A DNA stretch of 64,000 nt from Methylocystis sp. H62 (GTDB lineage: Bacteria; Pseudomonadota; Alphaproteobacteria; Rhizobiales; Beijerinckiaceae). The notes below the pieces were generated by a model. It did no database searches and was not told the origin of the DNA. It was given only the letters and a program-made list of their open reading frames with translations. The stretch spans positions 33,489 through 97,488 of the forward strand of contig NZ_JADNQZ010000045.1 in the NCBI RefSeq assembly GCF_015709515.1. The letters are read 5' to 3'. Below are positions 9,105 through 18,077 of this stretch, piece after piece (position 1 is the stretch's first letter; each line of letters begins with the position of its first letter). The translations under genes and the position numbers were made by a program.

Positions 9105-10031
9105 TTATTTCCCTTTCGGGAAATCCAGGCGCATCTCGCGATAGCGCTCTGGGTCGTCGGCCCAATTTTCCCGGACCTTCACGAACAGGAAGAGATGCAC
9201 CACCTGTTCGGCGGCCTCGGCGATCTCGCGGCGGGCCGCCTGACCGATGGCCTTGATGGTGCGGCCGCCTTCGCCGATGACGATCTTCTTCTGGCTGTCG
9301 CGCGCGACAAAGATCGTCTGCTCGATGCGCGCCGAGCCGTCCTTCTGATTGGTCCAGGAGTCCGTCTCGACAGTCGACTGATAGGGCAATTCGTCGTGCA
9401 GCCGCTCATAGATCTGCTCGCGGGTGATTTCCGCGGCGAGCAGCCGCAGCGGCGCGTCCGAGAGCTGATCCTCGGGATAGAGCCAGGGCGAGGGCCCCAT
9501 GCGCTGCGCGAGCGCCTGGCGCAGATCGCCGACGCCGTCGCCTTTCAGCGCCGAGATCATGAAGGTTTCGTCGAATTTCTCGCGCGCGTTCAGCGTTTGC
9601 GCCAGCGCCAGCAGCCTTTCGCGGGGGATGAGATCAATTTTGTTCAGCACAAGGAGCTTGGGCGCCTTGGCGTGCTGAAGCTGCGTCAGGATCGCGTCCA
9701 CTTCTTCGTCGATCCCCTTGCGGGAGTCGATGAGCAGCGCGATCACGTCGGCGTCGGCCGCGCCGGAGAGCGCGCTGGCGACCATGGCGCGATCGAGCCG
9801 CCGTTTGGGCTTGAAGATGCCCGGCGTGTCGACAAGGATGATCTGCGCCGCGCCCTCGATGGCGATTCCGCGAACGAGCGCCCGCGTCGTCTGCGCCTTG
9901 CGCGACACGATCGAGACCTTGGCCCCGACAAGTTGATTGAGCAGCGTCGACTTGCCGGCGTTGGGCGCGCCGACCAGCGCGGCGAAGCCGCAGCGCGTGT
10001 CTTCTCGCGCCAATTCGTCGTCGCCGCTCAT
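9105..10031 (-). CDS. era: GTPase Era, ribosome assembly factor
   Basis: Era binds the 3' end of 16S rRNA and helps mature the 30S subunit. The 308-residue protein has G1 GAPNAGKST at about residues 21-29, G3 DTPGIF near 69, G4 NKID near 130, and a C-terminal KH domain with GEGGRTIKAIGQAARREI. The start is ATG 10031, overlapping the rnc stop by an ATGA junction, which indicates translational coupling. The same frame stays open for another 340 bases upstream, but that extension lies within rnc and lacks its character. Confidence 0.97.
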   Translation of the reverse strand: MSGDDELAREDTRCGFAALVGAPNAGKSTLLNQLVGAKVSIVSRKAQTTRALVRGIAIEGAAQIILVDTPGIFKPKRRLDRAMVASALSGAADADVIALLIDSRKGIDEEVDAILTQLQHAKAPKLLVLNKIDLIPRERLLALAQTLNAREKFDETFMISALKGDGVGDLRQALAQRMGPSPWLYPEDQLSDAPLRLLAAEITREQIYERLHDELPYQSTVETDSWTNQKDGSARIEQTIFVARDSQKKIVIGEGGRTIKAIGQAARREIAEAAEQVVHLFLFVKVRENWADDPERYREMRLDFPKGK

Positions 10032-10735
10032 GTATCGCCCTTCCCTGTGGCCGCGTCCTCGCGGGCCAGAAATGCCGCCGCCGCGGCCTGTTCCGCGACC
10101 CGTTTCGAGGCGCCCGATCCGGGCGCCGCCGTAAATCCCTGCACCTCCACGACGACCTCGAAGAAGGGCGCGTGGTCCGGTCCGCTGCGGGCGACGAGCC
10201 GGTAGCGGGGCGTGGCGAGGCCGCGCGCCTGAGCCCATTCCTGCAAGGCGGTCTTCGCGTCGCGCAAATCCTGGCCGCTCGCCGCCATACGGTCGCTGAA
10301 CGCCTTGCGAACGATATGTTCGGCCGCGGCGGCGCCCCCGTCGAGAAAGGCTGCGCCAATGATCGCTTCGCAAATGTCGCCGAGCAAGGCGCGCTTGCCG
10401 CGTCCGCCGGTCTGGGCCTCGCCCTCGCCGAGCCGCATCGCTGCGCCAACGCCCCAGACTTCGGCCACCTCGGCGCAGGTCTCCTTACGCACCAGCGCCG
10501 CGAGGCGGCGGGACAGCTCGCCTTCGCTCTCGTTTGGAAAGGCGTCATAGAGCATGTGCGCCACGGCGAGGCCGAGCACGCGGTCGCCCAAAAACTCCAG
10601 CCGCTCGTATGAATCGCGCCGGGCTGGCGAGGCGCTGACATGCGTCAGCGCCCGGCCGAGCAGCGCCGGATCGGCGAAGTCATGTCCGATACGCGCCTCG
10701 AGCTCAGCGAGCCCCTTCTCGCGGCCGCGCGTCAT
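10028..10735 (-). CDS. rnc: ribonuclease III
   Basis: RNase III cleaves double-stranded RNA in rRNA precursors and regulatory duplexes. The 235-residue protein carries the family signature ERLEFLGDRVLGL (about residues 44-56), the second acidic cluster GDICEAIIGAAFLD, and a C-terminal dsRNA-binding domain beginning DAKTALQEWAQ and ending near SKRVAEQAAAAAFL. ATG 10735 gives the normal RNase III start (MTRGREKGL); the longer open frame to 10948 runs into lepB. The order lepB-rnc-era is classical, and rnc overlaps era by four bases. Confidence 0.97.
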   Translation of the reverse strand: MTRGREKGLAELEARIGHDFADPALLGRALTHVSASPARRDSYERLEFLGDRVLGLAVAHMLYDAFPNESEGELSRRLAALVRKETCAEVAEVWGVGAAMRLGEGEAQTGGRGKRALLGDICEAIIGAAFLDGGAAAAEHIVRKAFSDRMAASGQDLRDAKTALQEWAQARGLATPRYRLVARSGPDHAPFFEVVVEVQGFTAAPGSGASKRVAEQAAAAAFLAREDAATGKGDT

Positions 10736-10754
10736 GTCGCGCCTGTGCGTCCGA

Positions 10755-11543
10755 TCAATGAACGGGCCGGAACAGCCGGTCCCACCGCACGGACCATGGC
10801 CAGCGCCAGAAGGCGAGCGCCGATTCGTCCTTCCTGACCGAGAAGAAGATGATCTCGGCGCGGCCCACGAGATTGACGAAGGGCACGAAGCCGACGCCGC
10901 CAAGCTCTGGCGCGATGCGCGAATCGGTGGAGTTGTCGCGATTATCACCCATCATGAAATAGTGGTCGGGCGGCACCACGAACAGCTCGGTGTTGTCGTT
11001 GATGCCGTGATCGCCCTCGATTTCAATGATCTTATGTTCGACCGCGGGATGATCGCCGTTGCCCGGGAGCGTTTCCTCGTAGGTCGTCACGGGGACTTCG
11101 CGGCCTTCGCGGTTCTCCGTCACCTCCTTTTCGAGCGGGGTGCGGGGCACGATGACGCCGTTGATATAGAGCCGGCCGTCGATGACCTGGATGCGGTCGC
11201 CGGGAAGGCCAATGACGCGCTTGATATAGTCGGTCTCATTGTCCCGCGGCAGCTTGAAGACGATGACGTCGCCGCGGTTGGGGGGCGAAGCCAGAATGCG
11301 GCCGGAAAAAATGTCGGGGCCGAACGGCATCGAGTAATTCGAATAGCCGTAGGCGTATTTCGACACGAAAACATAATCGCCGATCAGCAGCGTCGGGATC
11401 ATCGAGCCCGAAGGAATATTGAACGGCTGAAAGAGCAGCGTGCGAATGACAAGCGCGATCGCCAGCGCCTGAAGGATGACCTTGATGGTTTCGAGAACCC
11501 CGCCCTCTTCGCGTTTTTCAGCCACCGGAACGTTCCTGCTCAA
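10755..11543 (-). CDS. lepB: signal peptidase I
   Basis: Signal peptidase I cleaves Sec and Tat signal peptides at the periplasmic face of the inner membrane. The 262-residue protein has one N-terminal membrane helix (LETIKVILQALAIALVIRTLL), the catalytic serine in IPSGSMIPTL (Ser47), the catalytic lysine in DYIKRVIGLPGD (Lys108), and the late box GDNRDNSTDSR. All four boxes are present, so the enzyme should be active. It lies 19 bases before rnc on the same strand and is probably cotranscribed with it and era. Confidence 0.96.
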   Translation of the reverse strand: MSRNVPVAEKREEGGVLETIKVILQALAIALVIRTLLFQPFNIPSGSMIPTLLIGDYVFVSKYAYGYSNYSMPFGPDIFSGRILASPPNRGDVIVFKLPRDNETDYIKRVIGLPGDRIQVIDGRLYINGVIVPRTPLEKEVTENREGREVPVTTYEETLPGNGDHPAVEHKIIEIEGDHGINDNTELFVVPPDHYFMMGDNRDNSTDSRIAPELGGVGFVPFVNLVGRAEIIFFSVRKDESALAFWRWPWSVRWDRLFRPVH

Positions 11544-11776
11544 GCCGACTCACTCCTCATGCATTTGGGCGGCGTCGGCCCGCCCGGCCGCCCGGCTTAA
11601 CACGCTAAAGCTTCCATGAGAACCTTCGCCCAAGCCAAAGAATAGCCCCAGGCCGGCGTCAAATGGATGACCGCCCGCCACCTTAGCGCGCTCAGCCAGC
11701 GCGTCTCCGCCCGATCGGGATTAACGCTAACGCCGCGCTTGCGCTTGCGATGCGCCGACCGGGCAGCGCCTTGGCC

Positions 11777-12532
11777 CTAAAAGGCTTGCGCCCGGCCCTG
11801 CTCCATCGCCTCCCGCATCCGCCGGATCGCCTCGCCGAGCCCGACGAATATCGCCTCGCCGACGAGAAAATGGCCGATGTTGAGTTCGACGATCTGCGGC
11901 AAGGCGCTCACGCGGCGCGCCGTCTCATAATCGAGGCCGTGGCCGGCGTGAATTTCGAGGCCGAGGGCGGCGCCATAGGCGGCGGCTTGCGCGACCCGCG
12001 CGAATTCCGCTTCGGCCCGCGCCATATCGCCGACCTCGACGGCGTGGCACCAGGCGCCCGTATGGAGCTCGACGACGGGGGCTTTCATCAACACGGCGGC
12101 GTCAATCGCCTCTGTCGACGGCTCGATGAACAGCGAGACGCGCACGCCTTCCCGCGTCAGCTGATCGACGTAAGGCAGCAGGTAGTCGTGCTGGCCGACG
12201 ACGTCGAGGCCGCCCTCGGTCGTGCGCTCGGTGCGCTTTTCCGGCACGAGACAGACGGCGTGCGGCGCGGTCGCGACGGCGATGTCGAGCATCTGCTCGG
12301 TCGCCGCCATTTCGAAATTGAGCGGTTTCGAAATCGCCGCCTTCAGCCGGGCCATGTCCGCGTCATTGATGTGACGGCGGTCTTCGCGCAGATGCGCGGT
12401 GACGCCGTCGGCGCCAGCTTCGATGGCGAGCAGCGCGGCGCGCACGGGATCGGGCCGCGGACCGCCGCGCGCGTTGCGGACGGTGGCGACATGATCGACG
12501 TTGACGCCGAGGCGAAGGGGCGGCGAGGTCAT
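11777..12532 (-). CDS. pdxJ: pyridoxine 5'-phosphate synthase
   Basis: PdxJ condenses 1-deoxyxylulose 5-phosphate with aminoacetone 3-phosphate to make pyridoxine 5'-phosphate in the DXP-dependent vitamin B6 pathway. The 251-residue TIM-barrel protein starts with [19 protein letters not shown] and contains [16 protein letters not shown] near residue 40 and [12 protein letters not shown] near 200, all conserved. It is followed at 233 bases by lepB; the acpS gene that lies between the two in many relatives is missing here. The upstream neighbour diverges. Confidence 0.96.
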   Translation of the reverse strand: MTSPPLRLGVNVDHVATVRNARGGPRPDPVRAALLAIEAGADGVTAHLREDRRHINDADMARLKAAISKPLNFEMAATEQMLDIAVATAPHAVCLVPEKRTERTTEGGLDVVGQHDYLLPYVDQLTREGVRVSLFIEPSTEAIDAAVLMKAPVVELHTGAWCHAVEVGDMARAEAEFARVAQAAAYGAALGLEIHAGHGLDYETARRVSALPQIVELNIGHFLVGEAIFVGLGEAIRRMREAMEQGRAQAF

Positions 12533-12646
12533 TGCGCTCTATAGCGCGCAGACGGACGGTTTGTCATTGGCCACGCGGCCGACGCCAGCGGCGTAAAGAG
12601 CAATTTCAGTCAGGAAGCCGGCCGTTGCGCTTGCTACGATGCAAAC

Positions 12647-13528
12647 ATGGAGACCAAGACAAGGCGAAAGGAACCTGACTATGCGCGACGCATCAACCGC
12701 GTGCTGGATTACATCGACAAGCATCTCGACGAAGAGCTGACCGTCGACGCGCTGAGCGATGTCGCGAACTTTTCGAAGTTCCACTTCCATCGGCAGTTCT
12801 CCCATCACTGCGGGATTAGCCTCGCACGCTACATTCAATTCATGAGGCTCAAGAGAGCCTCTTATCGACTGGCGTTCAATCCGACCGCGCCGATCATCGA
12901 CGTCGCGTTGGATTCGGGGTTCGAAAATCCTGAATCCTTTTCCCGCGCTTTCAAGGCCGCCTTCGGCCAGACGCCCAGCGCGTTCCGCAAGACGCCGGAC
13001 TGGGCGTCCTGGAGCGCGCGATCTCGAATAAGCCTCCCACCCAGTGAAAGGACTGAAGAGATGGACGTAAAAATCGTCGACGTCGAACCCGTGTTGGTCG
13101 CGGCGCTCGAACATCGCGGCGCGCCGGCGCTGCTCAACGACTCAGTGCAGCGCTTTATCGCCTGGCGAAAGTCGTCGGGGCTTTCTCCGGTCAACCAATG
13201 CGAGACCTACGGCGTGCCCTATAACGACCCCAACACGACGCCGCCCGAGGAGTTTCGCTTCGACATTTGCGGCTCGGCGCCGGCGCCGGTTCCCGCGAAT
13301 GAGCAGGACGTCGTCACAAAGACGATCCCGGGCGGGCGCTGCGCCATGATGATCCATGCCGGTTCTCGCGACCGGATCAGCGAGAGCGTTTACGCGCTCT
13401 ATCGCGATTGGCTGCCGGAATCGGGAGAGGAATTACGGGATTTCCCGGTCTATTTCCACTATCTGAACCTCGATCACGACACGCCCGAACACCGCCATCT
13501 GACCGAAATCTATCTGCCGCTCAAATAG
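12647..13528 (+). CDS. AraC-family regulator with GyrI-like effector domain
   Basis: The N-terminal ~110 residues are two AraC helix-turn-helix motifs (DALSDVANFSKFHFHRQF and FENPESFSRAFKAAFGQTP). The rest, from about residue 135 (MDVKIVDVEPVLVAALEHRG), is a GyrI-like/SOUL-type ligand-binding domain that often binds small hydrophobic or cationic compounds. Proteins of this SoxS-Rob-like layout activate multidrug or stress genes. There is an internal Met at the domain junction with AAGGACTGAAGAG upstream, so a stand-alone GyrI-like product could also be made; that is speculation. No obvious target gene is next to it; the toxin-antitoxin pair follows on the same strand after 87 bases. Confidence 0.85.
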   Translation: METKTRRKEPDYARRINRVLDYIDKHLDEELTVDALSDVANFSKFHFHRQFSHHCGISLARYIQFMRLKRASYRLAFNPTAPIIDVALDSGFENPESFSRAFKAAFGQTPSAFRKTPDWASWSARSRISLPPSERTEEMDVKIVDVEPVLVAALEHRGAPALLNDSVQRFIAWRKSSGLSPVNQCETYGVPYNDPNTTPPEEFRFDICGSAPAPVPANEQDVVTKTIPGGRCAMMIHAGSRDRISESVYALYRDWLPESGEELRDFPVYFHYLNLDHDTPEHRHLTEIYLPLK

Positions 13529-13576
13529 AGTCGGACGGGGCGGCGCGCCCGCCATTTGACGCGCGCGCCATACGGC

Positions 13577-13597
13577 TGTGTTGTAGTTGTCAACACA
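13577..13597 (+). promoter_or_regulatory. Probable TacA-type operator: 7-bp inverted repeat
   Basis: A perfect inverted repeat, TGTGTTG and CAACACA with a 7-base spacer, lies 19 bases before the antitoxin start. Ribbon-helix-helix antitoxins of this family repress their own operon by binding such palindromes. Binding is inference from position and symmetry. Confidence 0.5.
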
Positions 13598-13615
13598 CAT
13601 TGATATGATACCGAA

Positions 13616-13909
13616 ATGAACGCTCGCTCCCGCCCATCCGCCGAAGTCAATATTCACCTGCGCGCCCGCGCGCGGGACAAGAAGCTGATTGACCAAGCTG
13701 CGGAACTGGTGGGGTCGAACCGTTCGCAATTCATGATGGCCTCGGCGCTCAAAGAGGCCAAAAACATCCTGCTCGACCAATCGACCTTCTACGCCGACGC
13801 GAAAGCTTTCAAAAAAATCATGGACTGGATGGATGCCGAAGCGACGCAAGACGAGGCGGCGGGCATGAAGCGCATCCTTCAATCCAAAGCCCCGTGGCAG
13901 AGTGACTGA
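13616..13909 (+). CDS. DUF1778 ribbon-helix-helix antitoxin (TacA-like)
   Basis: The 97-residue protein has an N-terminal ribbon-helix-helix (RPSAEVNIHLRARARDKKLI, then a helix ending near SRSQFM-type SNRSQFMMASA), the DUF1778 pattern, and a C-terminal toxin-neutralising tail containing FKKIMDWMDAEATQ. TacA-type antitoxins bind the acetyltransferase toxin and the operon's own promoter. The stop codon lies inside the toxin start (8-base overlap), so the two are translationally coupled. The palindrome just upstream is the likely operator. Confidence 0.88.
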   Translation: MNARSRPSAEVNIHLRARARDKKLIDQAAELVGSNRSQFMMASALKEAKNILLDQSTFYADAKAFKKIMDWMDAEATQDEAAGMKRILQSKAPWQSD

Positions 13910-14429
13910 CGCAGCGCCTTTATTCAGTCCGCCCGTTTTATTGACGCAAGCGCATGATGCGGCGTCGTTCGACTGTGGCGAACCCGTGCTCGATGACTGG
14001 CTCCGCAATCGCGCATGGGACAATATGCAAGTCGCGGCCAGCCGCACCTATGTGATTTGCCCCGCCGGGTCGGGCCGGATTGTCGGCTTCTTTGCGCTGA
14101 GCATGGGGCAAATCCTCGCGCAGGACGTCAAAGGCTCCATGCGCCGGAACATGCCGAGACAGATTCCGGCGGTGACGCTCGGGCGTCTGGCGATCGATCG
14201 CGCGTGGCAGGGAAAGGGATTGGGGCGCGCGCTGCTTGCCGATGTGGTGCGGCGGTCGCTGCGGGCGGCGGCGGAGGTCTCGGCGCGGCTGGTGATTGTC
14301 CATGCGATCTCGCCCGACGCCGAAGCCTTTTACCTGCATCACGGATTCACCCGCCTGCCGGGGGAGGCCCCAACGCTCGCTCTCGACCTGCTCAAGCTGC
14401 AAAAGCTGTCGAAGATGTCCAAAATATAA
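13902..14429 (+). CDS. GNAT acetyltransferase toxin (TacT-like)
   Basis: TacT-type toxins block translation by acetylating the amino group of charged elongator tRNAs. The 175-residue protein has the full GNAT fold: start APLFSPPVLLTQAHDAASFDCGE (shared with the family in its first strands), acetyl-CoA loop DRAWQGKGLGRALL near residue 100, and a late AFYLHHGF with the tyrosine used as general acid in these toxins. It starts with GTG inside the antitoxin gene. The family and the coupling to a DUF1778 antitoxin make a type II toxin-antitoxin module very likely; tRNA specificity is unknown. Confidence 0.88.
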   Translation: MTDAAPLFSPPVLLTQAHDAASFDCGEPVLDDWLRNRAWDNMQVAASRTYVICPAGSGRIVGFFALSMGQILAQDVKGSMRRNMPRQIPAVTLGRLAIDRAWQGKGLGRALLADVVRRSLRAAAEVSARLVIVHAISPDAEAFYLHHGFTRLPGEAPTLALDLLKLQKLSKMSKI

Positions 14430-14439
14430 AGAAGCGCCA

Positions 14440-14794
14440 TCGGAGTTGAGGGGGTCAAGACGCGCCGGAATTACGCGCAATCGGCTCAAATGGAAATCGC
14501 ACCGATTGGCACAGTGCGCCTTGACGAGGCTGGCCACGGCTCGGGAGTTGTGAAGCTGGTGTCTATTGCGCCAGGCGGTCGGGACACGGAAGCGTGCTTT
14601 CATCTCTGGTCGAAGCCTATGCACGGCGTCTCGGGATAACGACCTTGTTGGTCAACGCAGCCCCCGACGCTGTGGGCTTCTATGAAAAAATGGCATGGAA
14701 AAAAGATATTTGGGACGAGTCGGAACTCAGAGGATTGGCCGCTGACTGCATTCAGATGACGAAGGAAATTACTGCTGAAACGATCAACCGATAG
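14440..14794 (+). pseudogene. Frameshifted GNAT acetyltransferase remnant
   Basis: Frame 1, from about 14440, reads IAPIGTVRLDEAGHGSGVVK and LVSIAPGG, the middle strands of a GNAT enzyme. The continuation (LVEAYARRLGITTLLVNAAP, DAVGFYEKMAWKKDIWD) lies in another frame from about 14590. The acetyl-CoA loop that should join them (normally Q/R-x-x-G-x-G/A) is garbled around 14565-14590, and the N-terminal third is missing. An ATG at 14594 would give a 66-residue peptide without the cofactor site. It directly follows the toxin gene. Confidence 0.7.
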
Positions 14795-14842
14795 TTTCGA
14801 GCAACTATCTGAAACGACCTGAAACGGTCACGCCCCAATTAG

Positions 14843-17053
14843 CTACCCAATCATCCGCTCGACCTTGCTGACCAAAGCGCTCGCGCGCAGCCGCGTGACG
14901 ACGCCGTTCAGATGTTTCAGATCGGCGACTTCGAGATCGAAGGTCATTTCGCGGAAATCCGGCGAATGCGCCTTGAAGCTGATGTTGTCGATATTGGCGC
15001 CGGTCTCTCCGATGAGCGTCGCCAGCGCGCCGAGCGAACCGGGCTCATTGAGCGCCGTCACGACGATGCGGACGGGAAACAGCGCCGAAGAGCCGGCTTC
15101 GATATCCCAGCGCACGTCGAGCCAGCGTTCAGGCTGGTCGTCGAAGGCGGTGAGCGAGGGCGACTGGATCGGATAGATGGTGATGCCTTCGCCCGGCGTG
15201 AATATGCCGACGATGCGGTCGCCCGGCACGGCGCCGCCGTCCGGCGAAAATCGCACCGGCGCGTCGCCGCGCAGCCCGCGAATCGGAATCGCGCCGCCGC
15301 CATCGTCTTTCGCGCCGGGCGCCTTGAAGACGACATTGGCGTTCGCCTTGACGCCGAACCAACCCGGCTCGCCGGGTCGGATGGCGGCGGGCCCGGCTTT
15401 GCGCTCTTCGCTGAAATCCGGATAGACCGCCTTGACGACGTCGCCCGAATAGATTTCGCCGCGGCCGACGGCGGCGAGCGCGTCTTCGACCGACGGCCGC
15501 GCGAGCCTGGTCAGCGCCGCCTTCAGTTTCTCTTCGCTCCACACGCGCCCGGCGCGCTCGAAGGCGCGTTCAACGATCTGGCGGCCGAGCCCGGCATATT
15601 GCTGGCGCACCGCGTCGCGCGTCGCGCGTCGGATCGCGGCGCGCGCCTTGCCGGTCGCCACCGCGCCCTCCCAGGCGGCCGGCGGAACATGCCCCTCGGC
15701 GCGGATGATCTCAACCTCGTCGCCGTTTTTGAGCTGCGACAACACCGGGCCGACGCGCCCGTTGATCTTCGCGCCAACGGCTGAATCGCCGAGCTTCGTG
15801 TGCACGGCGTAGGCAAAATCGATCGGCGTCGCGCCGCGCGGCAGCGCGATCAATCCGCCCTTCGGCGTAAAGCAGAACACCTGATCTTGAAACAGTTCGA
15901 GCCGCGTATGCTCGAGAAACTCCTCGGGATTGTCGCCATGCGCGAGGAGATCGAGCGTTTCCTGCAGCCAGCGGAAGGCGCGGCTTTCCTTGGCGAGCTG
16001 CTCGCGGCCATGCGCGCCGACCGCATCCTTGTAGAGCGCGTGCGCGGCGATGCCGAAGCGCGCGATCTCATGCATTTCGGCGGTGCGAATCTGAAGTTCG
16101 ACGCGCTGATGGCCGGGACCGATCACCGTCGTATGGATCGAGCGGTAGTCGTTCTGCTTCGGCGTCGAGATGTAATCCTTGAAGCGGCCGGGAACGTTTG
16201 GCCACTTGGTATGCACGACGCCGAGCGCGCGATAGCAGTCTTCCACCGCGCCGACGATGATCCGAAAGCCGAAGATGTCGGACAATTGCTCGAAGGAGAT
16301 CGATTTGCGCTCCATCTTGCGCCACACCGAAAAGGTCGACTTCTGGCGTCCGGTGACCGCCGCGGTGATGCCGCGCGCCTCGAACTCCTTGGTGAGTTCG
16401 TCCTCGATGCGCTTGATGATGCGTCCGTTCTTCGCGCGCAGATCGTGCAGTCGCTGCTCGATGGTCTGATGCGCTTCCGGCATCAAATGCCGGAAGGCGA
16501 GGCCCTCGAGCTCCTCGCGCAGCCGCTGCATGCCCATGCGGCCGGCGAGCGGCGCGTAGATGTCGAGCGTCTCCTGAGCGATGCGCGCGCGCTTTTCCTG
16601 CGGGACGAAATGCAGCGTGCGCATGTTGTGCAGGCGGTCGGCGAGCTTGACGAGCAGAACGCGCACGTCTTCGGCGACGGCGAGCAGCAATTTGCGGAAG
16701 TTCTCGCCCTGCCGCGCCTGCTTGGTGACGAGATCGAGCTTCTCGATCTTGGTCAGGCCCTCGACGAGTTTACCGATCTGTTCGCCAAACAGCCGGTCGA
16801 TCTCTTCGCGCGTGGCGTCGGTGTCTTCGAGCGTATCGTGCAGAACGGCCGCGACGATCGTCGCGTCGTCGAGCTTCAGATCGGTGAGGATCGCTGCGAC
16901 TTCGAGCGGATGGGAAAAATAAGGGTCGCCGGAGGCGCGGGTTTGCGCCCCGTGCGCCTTCATCGCGTAGACATAGGCTCGGTTTAGCAAATCCTCGTCG
17001 ACGCGCGGGTTATACTTCCGCACGCGTTCAACAAGTTCGTACTGACGCATCAT
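14843..17053 (-). CDS. rsh: bifunctional (p)ppGpp synthetase/hydrolase (RSH)
   Basis: This single RelA/SpoT homologue makes and degrades the starvation alarmone (p)ppGpp. The 736-residue protein has the HD hydrolase domain with HP at residue 48, HDTLED at 72-77 and ND-type LADRLHNMRTL; the synthetase domain with GRQKSTFSVWRKMERKSISF and DIFGFRIIV; a TGS domain (TPKGGLIALPRGATPIDFAY) and a C-terminal ACT domain (RIVVTALNEPGSLGALATL). Hydrolase residues look intact, so it should be bifunctional, as is usual for the only RSH of alphaproteobacteria. rpoZ lies upstream on the same strand, the usual spoT-rpoZ association, with 250 bases between. Confidence 0.96.
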   Translation of the reverse strand: MMRQYELVERVRKYNPRVDEDLLNRAYVYAMKAHGAQTRASGDPYFSHPLEVAAILTDLKLDDATIVAAVLHDTLEDTDATREEIDRLFGEQIGKLVEGLTKIEKLDLVTKQARQGENFRKLLLAVAEDVRVLLVKLADRLHNMRTLHFVPQEKRARIAQETLDIYAPLAGRMGMQRLREELEGLAFRHLMPEAHQTIEQRLHDLRAKNGRIIKRIEDELTKEFEARGITAAVTGRQKSTFSVWRKMERKSISFEQLSDIFGFRIIVGAVEDCYRALGVVHTKWPNVPGRFKDYISTPKQNDYRSIHTTVIGPGHQRVELQIRTAEMHEIARFGIAAHALYKDAVGAHGREQLAKESRAFRWLQETLDLLAHGDNPEEFLEHTRLELFQDQVFCFTPKGGLIALPRGATPIDFAYAVHTKLGDSAVGAKINGRVGPVLSQLKNGDEVEIIRAEGHVPPAAWEGAVATGKARAAIRRATRDAVRQQYAGLGRQIVERAFERAGRVWSEEKLKAALTRLARPSVEDALAAVGRGEIYSGDVVKAVYPDFSEERKAGPAAIRPGEPGWFGVKANANVVFKAPGAKDDGGGAIPIRGLRGDAPVRFSPDGGAVPGDRIVGIFTPGEGITIYPIQSPSLTAFDDQPERWLDVRWDIEAGSSALFPVRIVVTALNEPGSLGALATLIGETGANIDNISFKAHSPDFREMTFDLEVADLKHLNGVVTRLRASALVSKVERMIG

Positions 17054-17179
17054 GCGCGTGGCGCCAATGACTGGTTATGCGCCGACCCGGCCGCCGCCCA
17101 AGCGTAAATTCCACGCAAAAGGCAAGCGAGCGGCGCCGGAGCGGCGAGTGTGTTGAGCGAGAATAGCGCACGCCGGCCG

Positions 17180-17218
17180 CCATGACCAACGACCATGACC
17201 AACGCCCATGACCAACGG
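17180..17218. repeat. Three tandem 13-bp repeats
   Basis: Three consecutive copies of CCATGACCAACG plus one variable base (A, C, G) lie between rpoZ and the RSH gene. Nothing else in this 250-base gap is recognisable. Confidence 0.85.
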
Positions 17219-17303
17219 CGACGATGCGCGAATGCGCAGCTCTGGCAGGAGACGTCGCGGCGGAGACGCGTCGCGAACGCCCCGCCAGCGGGATCGGGCG
17301 AAC

Positions 17304-17690
17304 CTACTCCGCTTCGTCCTCGACCTCTGCGGGCGGCACAAGCCCTTCGAGACCACGCAGCAGGTCTTCTTCCGTCATCCGGTCGAAGGGGCCCTCGACT
17401 TCGAGTTCGCCAGCGACCGCGGGGGTCAAGGCCGGCGCCGCTTCGGCCTCCGGCTCGTCGACTTCGACGTGATGCTGCAGCGAGTGGATGAAATCCTCGG
17501 AAAGATCTTCCGGCGCGAGCGCCGATTCTGCGATCTCGCGCAGGGCGACCACAGGATTTTTGTCGCGGTCGCGATCGACGAGGATCGGCTGACCAGAGGA
17601 GATGTTTCGCGCCCGATGCGCCGCGAGAAGGACAAGGTCGAAGCGATTTTCGATCTTGTCGACGCAATCTTCGACAGTAACGCGCGCCAT
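17304..17690 (-). CDS. rpoZ: RNA polymerase omega subunit
   Basis: Omega stabilises the beta' subunit during RNA polymerase assembly and forms part of the ppGpp site. The 128-residue protein begins [20 protein letters not shown] and continues with [12 protein letters not shown] and [11 protein letters not shown], the conserved Rpb6-like core. The second half is a Glu-rich, poorly conserved tail typical of alphaproteobacteria. It is placed just upstream of the (p)ppGpp enzyme gene on the same strand. Confidence 0.96.
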   Translation of the reverse strand: MARVTVEDCVDKIENRFDLVLLAAHRARNISSGQPILVDRDRDKNPVVALREIAESALAPEDLSEDFIHSLQHHVEVDEPEAEAAPALTPAVAGELEVEGPFDRMTEEDLLRGLEGLVPPAEVEDEAE

Positions 17691-18077
17691 CTGCTGTCAA
17701 GCTCCATTCGGTTCGGGAGTAGCGCTGATACGCCAATTAGGAAAATTAGGCAATAATCTCTTGGTTCTAGACGCGCGGGCGATTTTTTTTGACGCTGCTG
17801 AGCGGATTTTTTCTAGAAAATGCCCACTCATGGCCCCGTAAAAAAACGCAGTTCCTCTTGACGCTGCGACATGGAGAGGCGATGTATTTGCTAGAGATGC
17901 GTGCGGCGCTTTTCAAAGATGGCTGTGATTAGCCGGCGAATGCAGCGAGAACGGCTCAGTCGCGATTTGTTAATTTAGGCGCCGGACGTTGAGATTGTGC
18001 GAAACGCCGAAACTGCGGGTTGACGGCGTTAGCCGGCGCCGCCCGCGTTAACACCTTAACCCGACCGTGAGACTAAG
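17691..18077. other. Divergent promoter region between rpoZ and the NYN gene
   Basis: These 387 bases separate two divergent genes and contain no frame with coding character. A more AT-rich part (about 17740-17850) is where promoters would be expected, but I see no clear -35/-10 pair to report. Confidence 0.4.

Noticed and set aside
9105..10373. A 422-residue form of Era with a long N-terminal extension
   Set aside because: The extra 114 residues lie inside rnc and have no similarity to Era; the normal start at 10031 overlaps rnc by ATGA.
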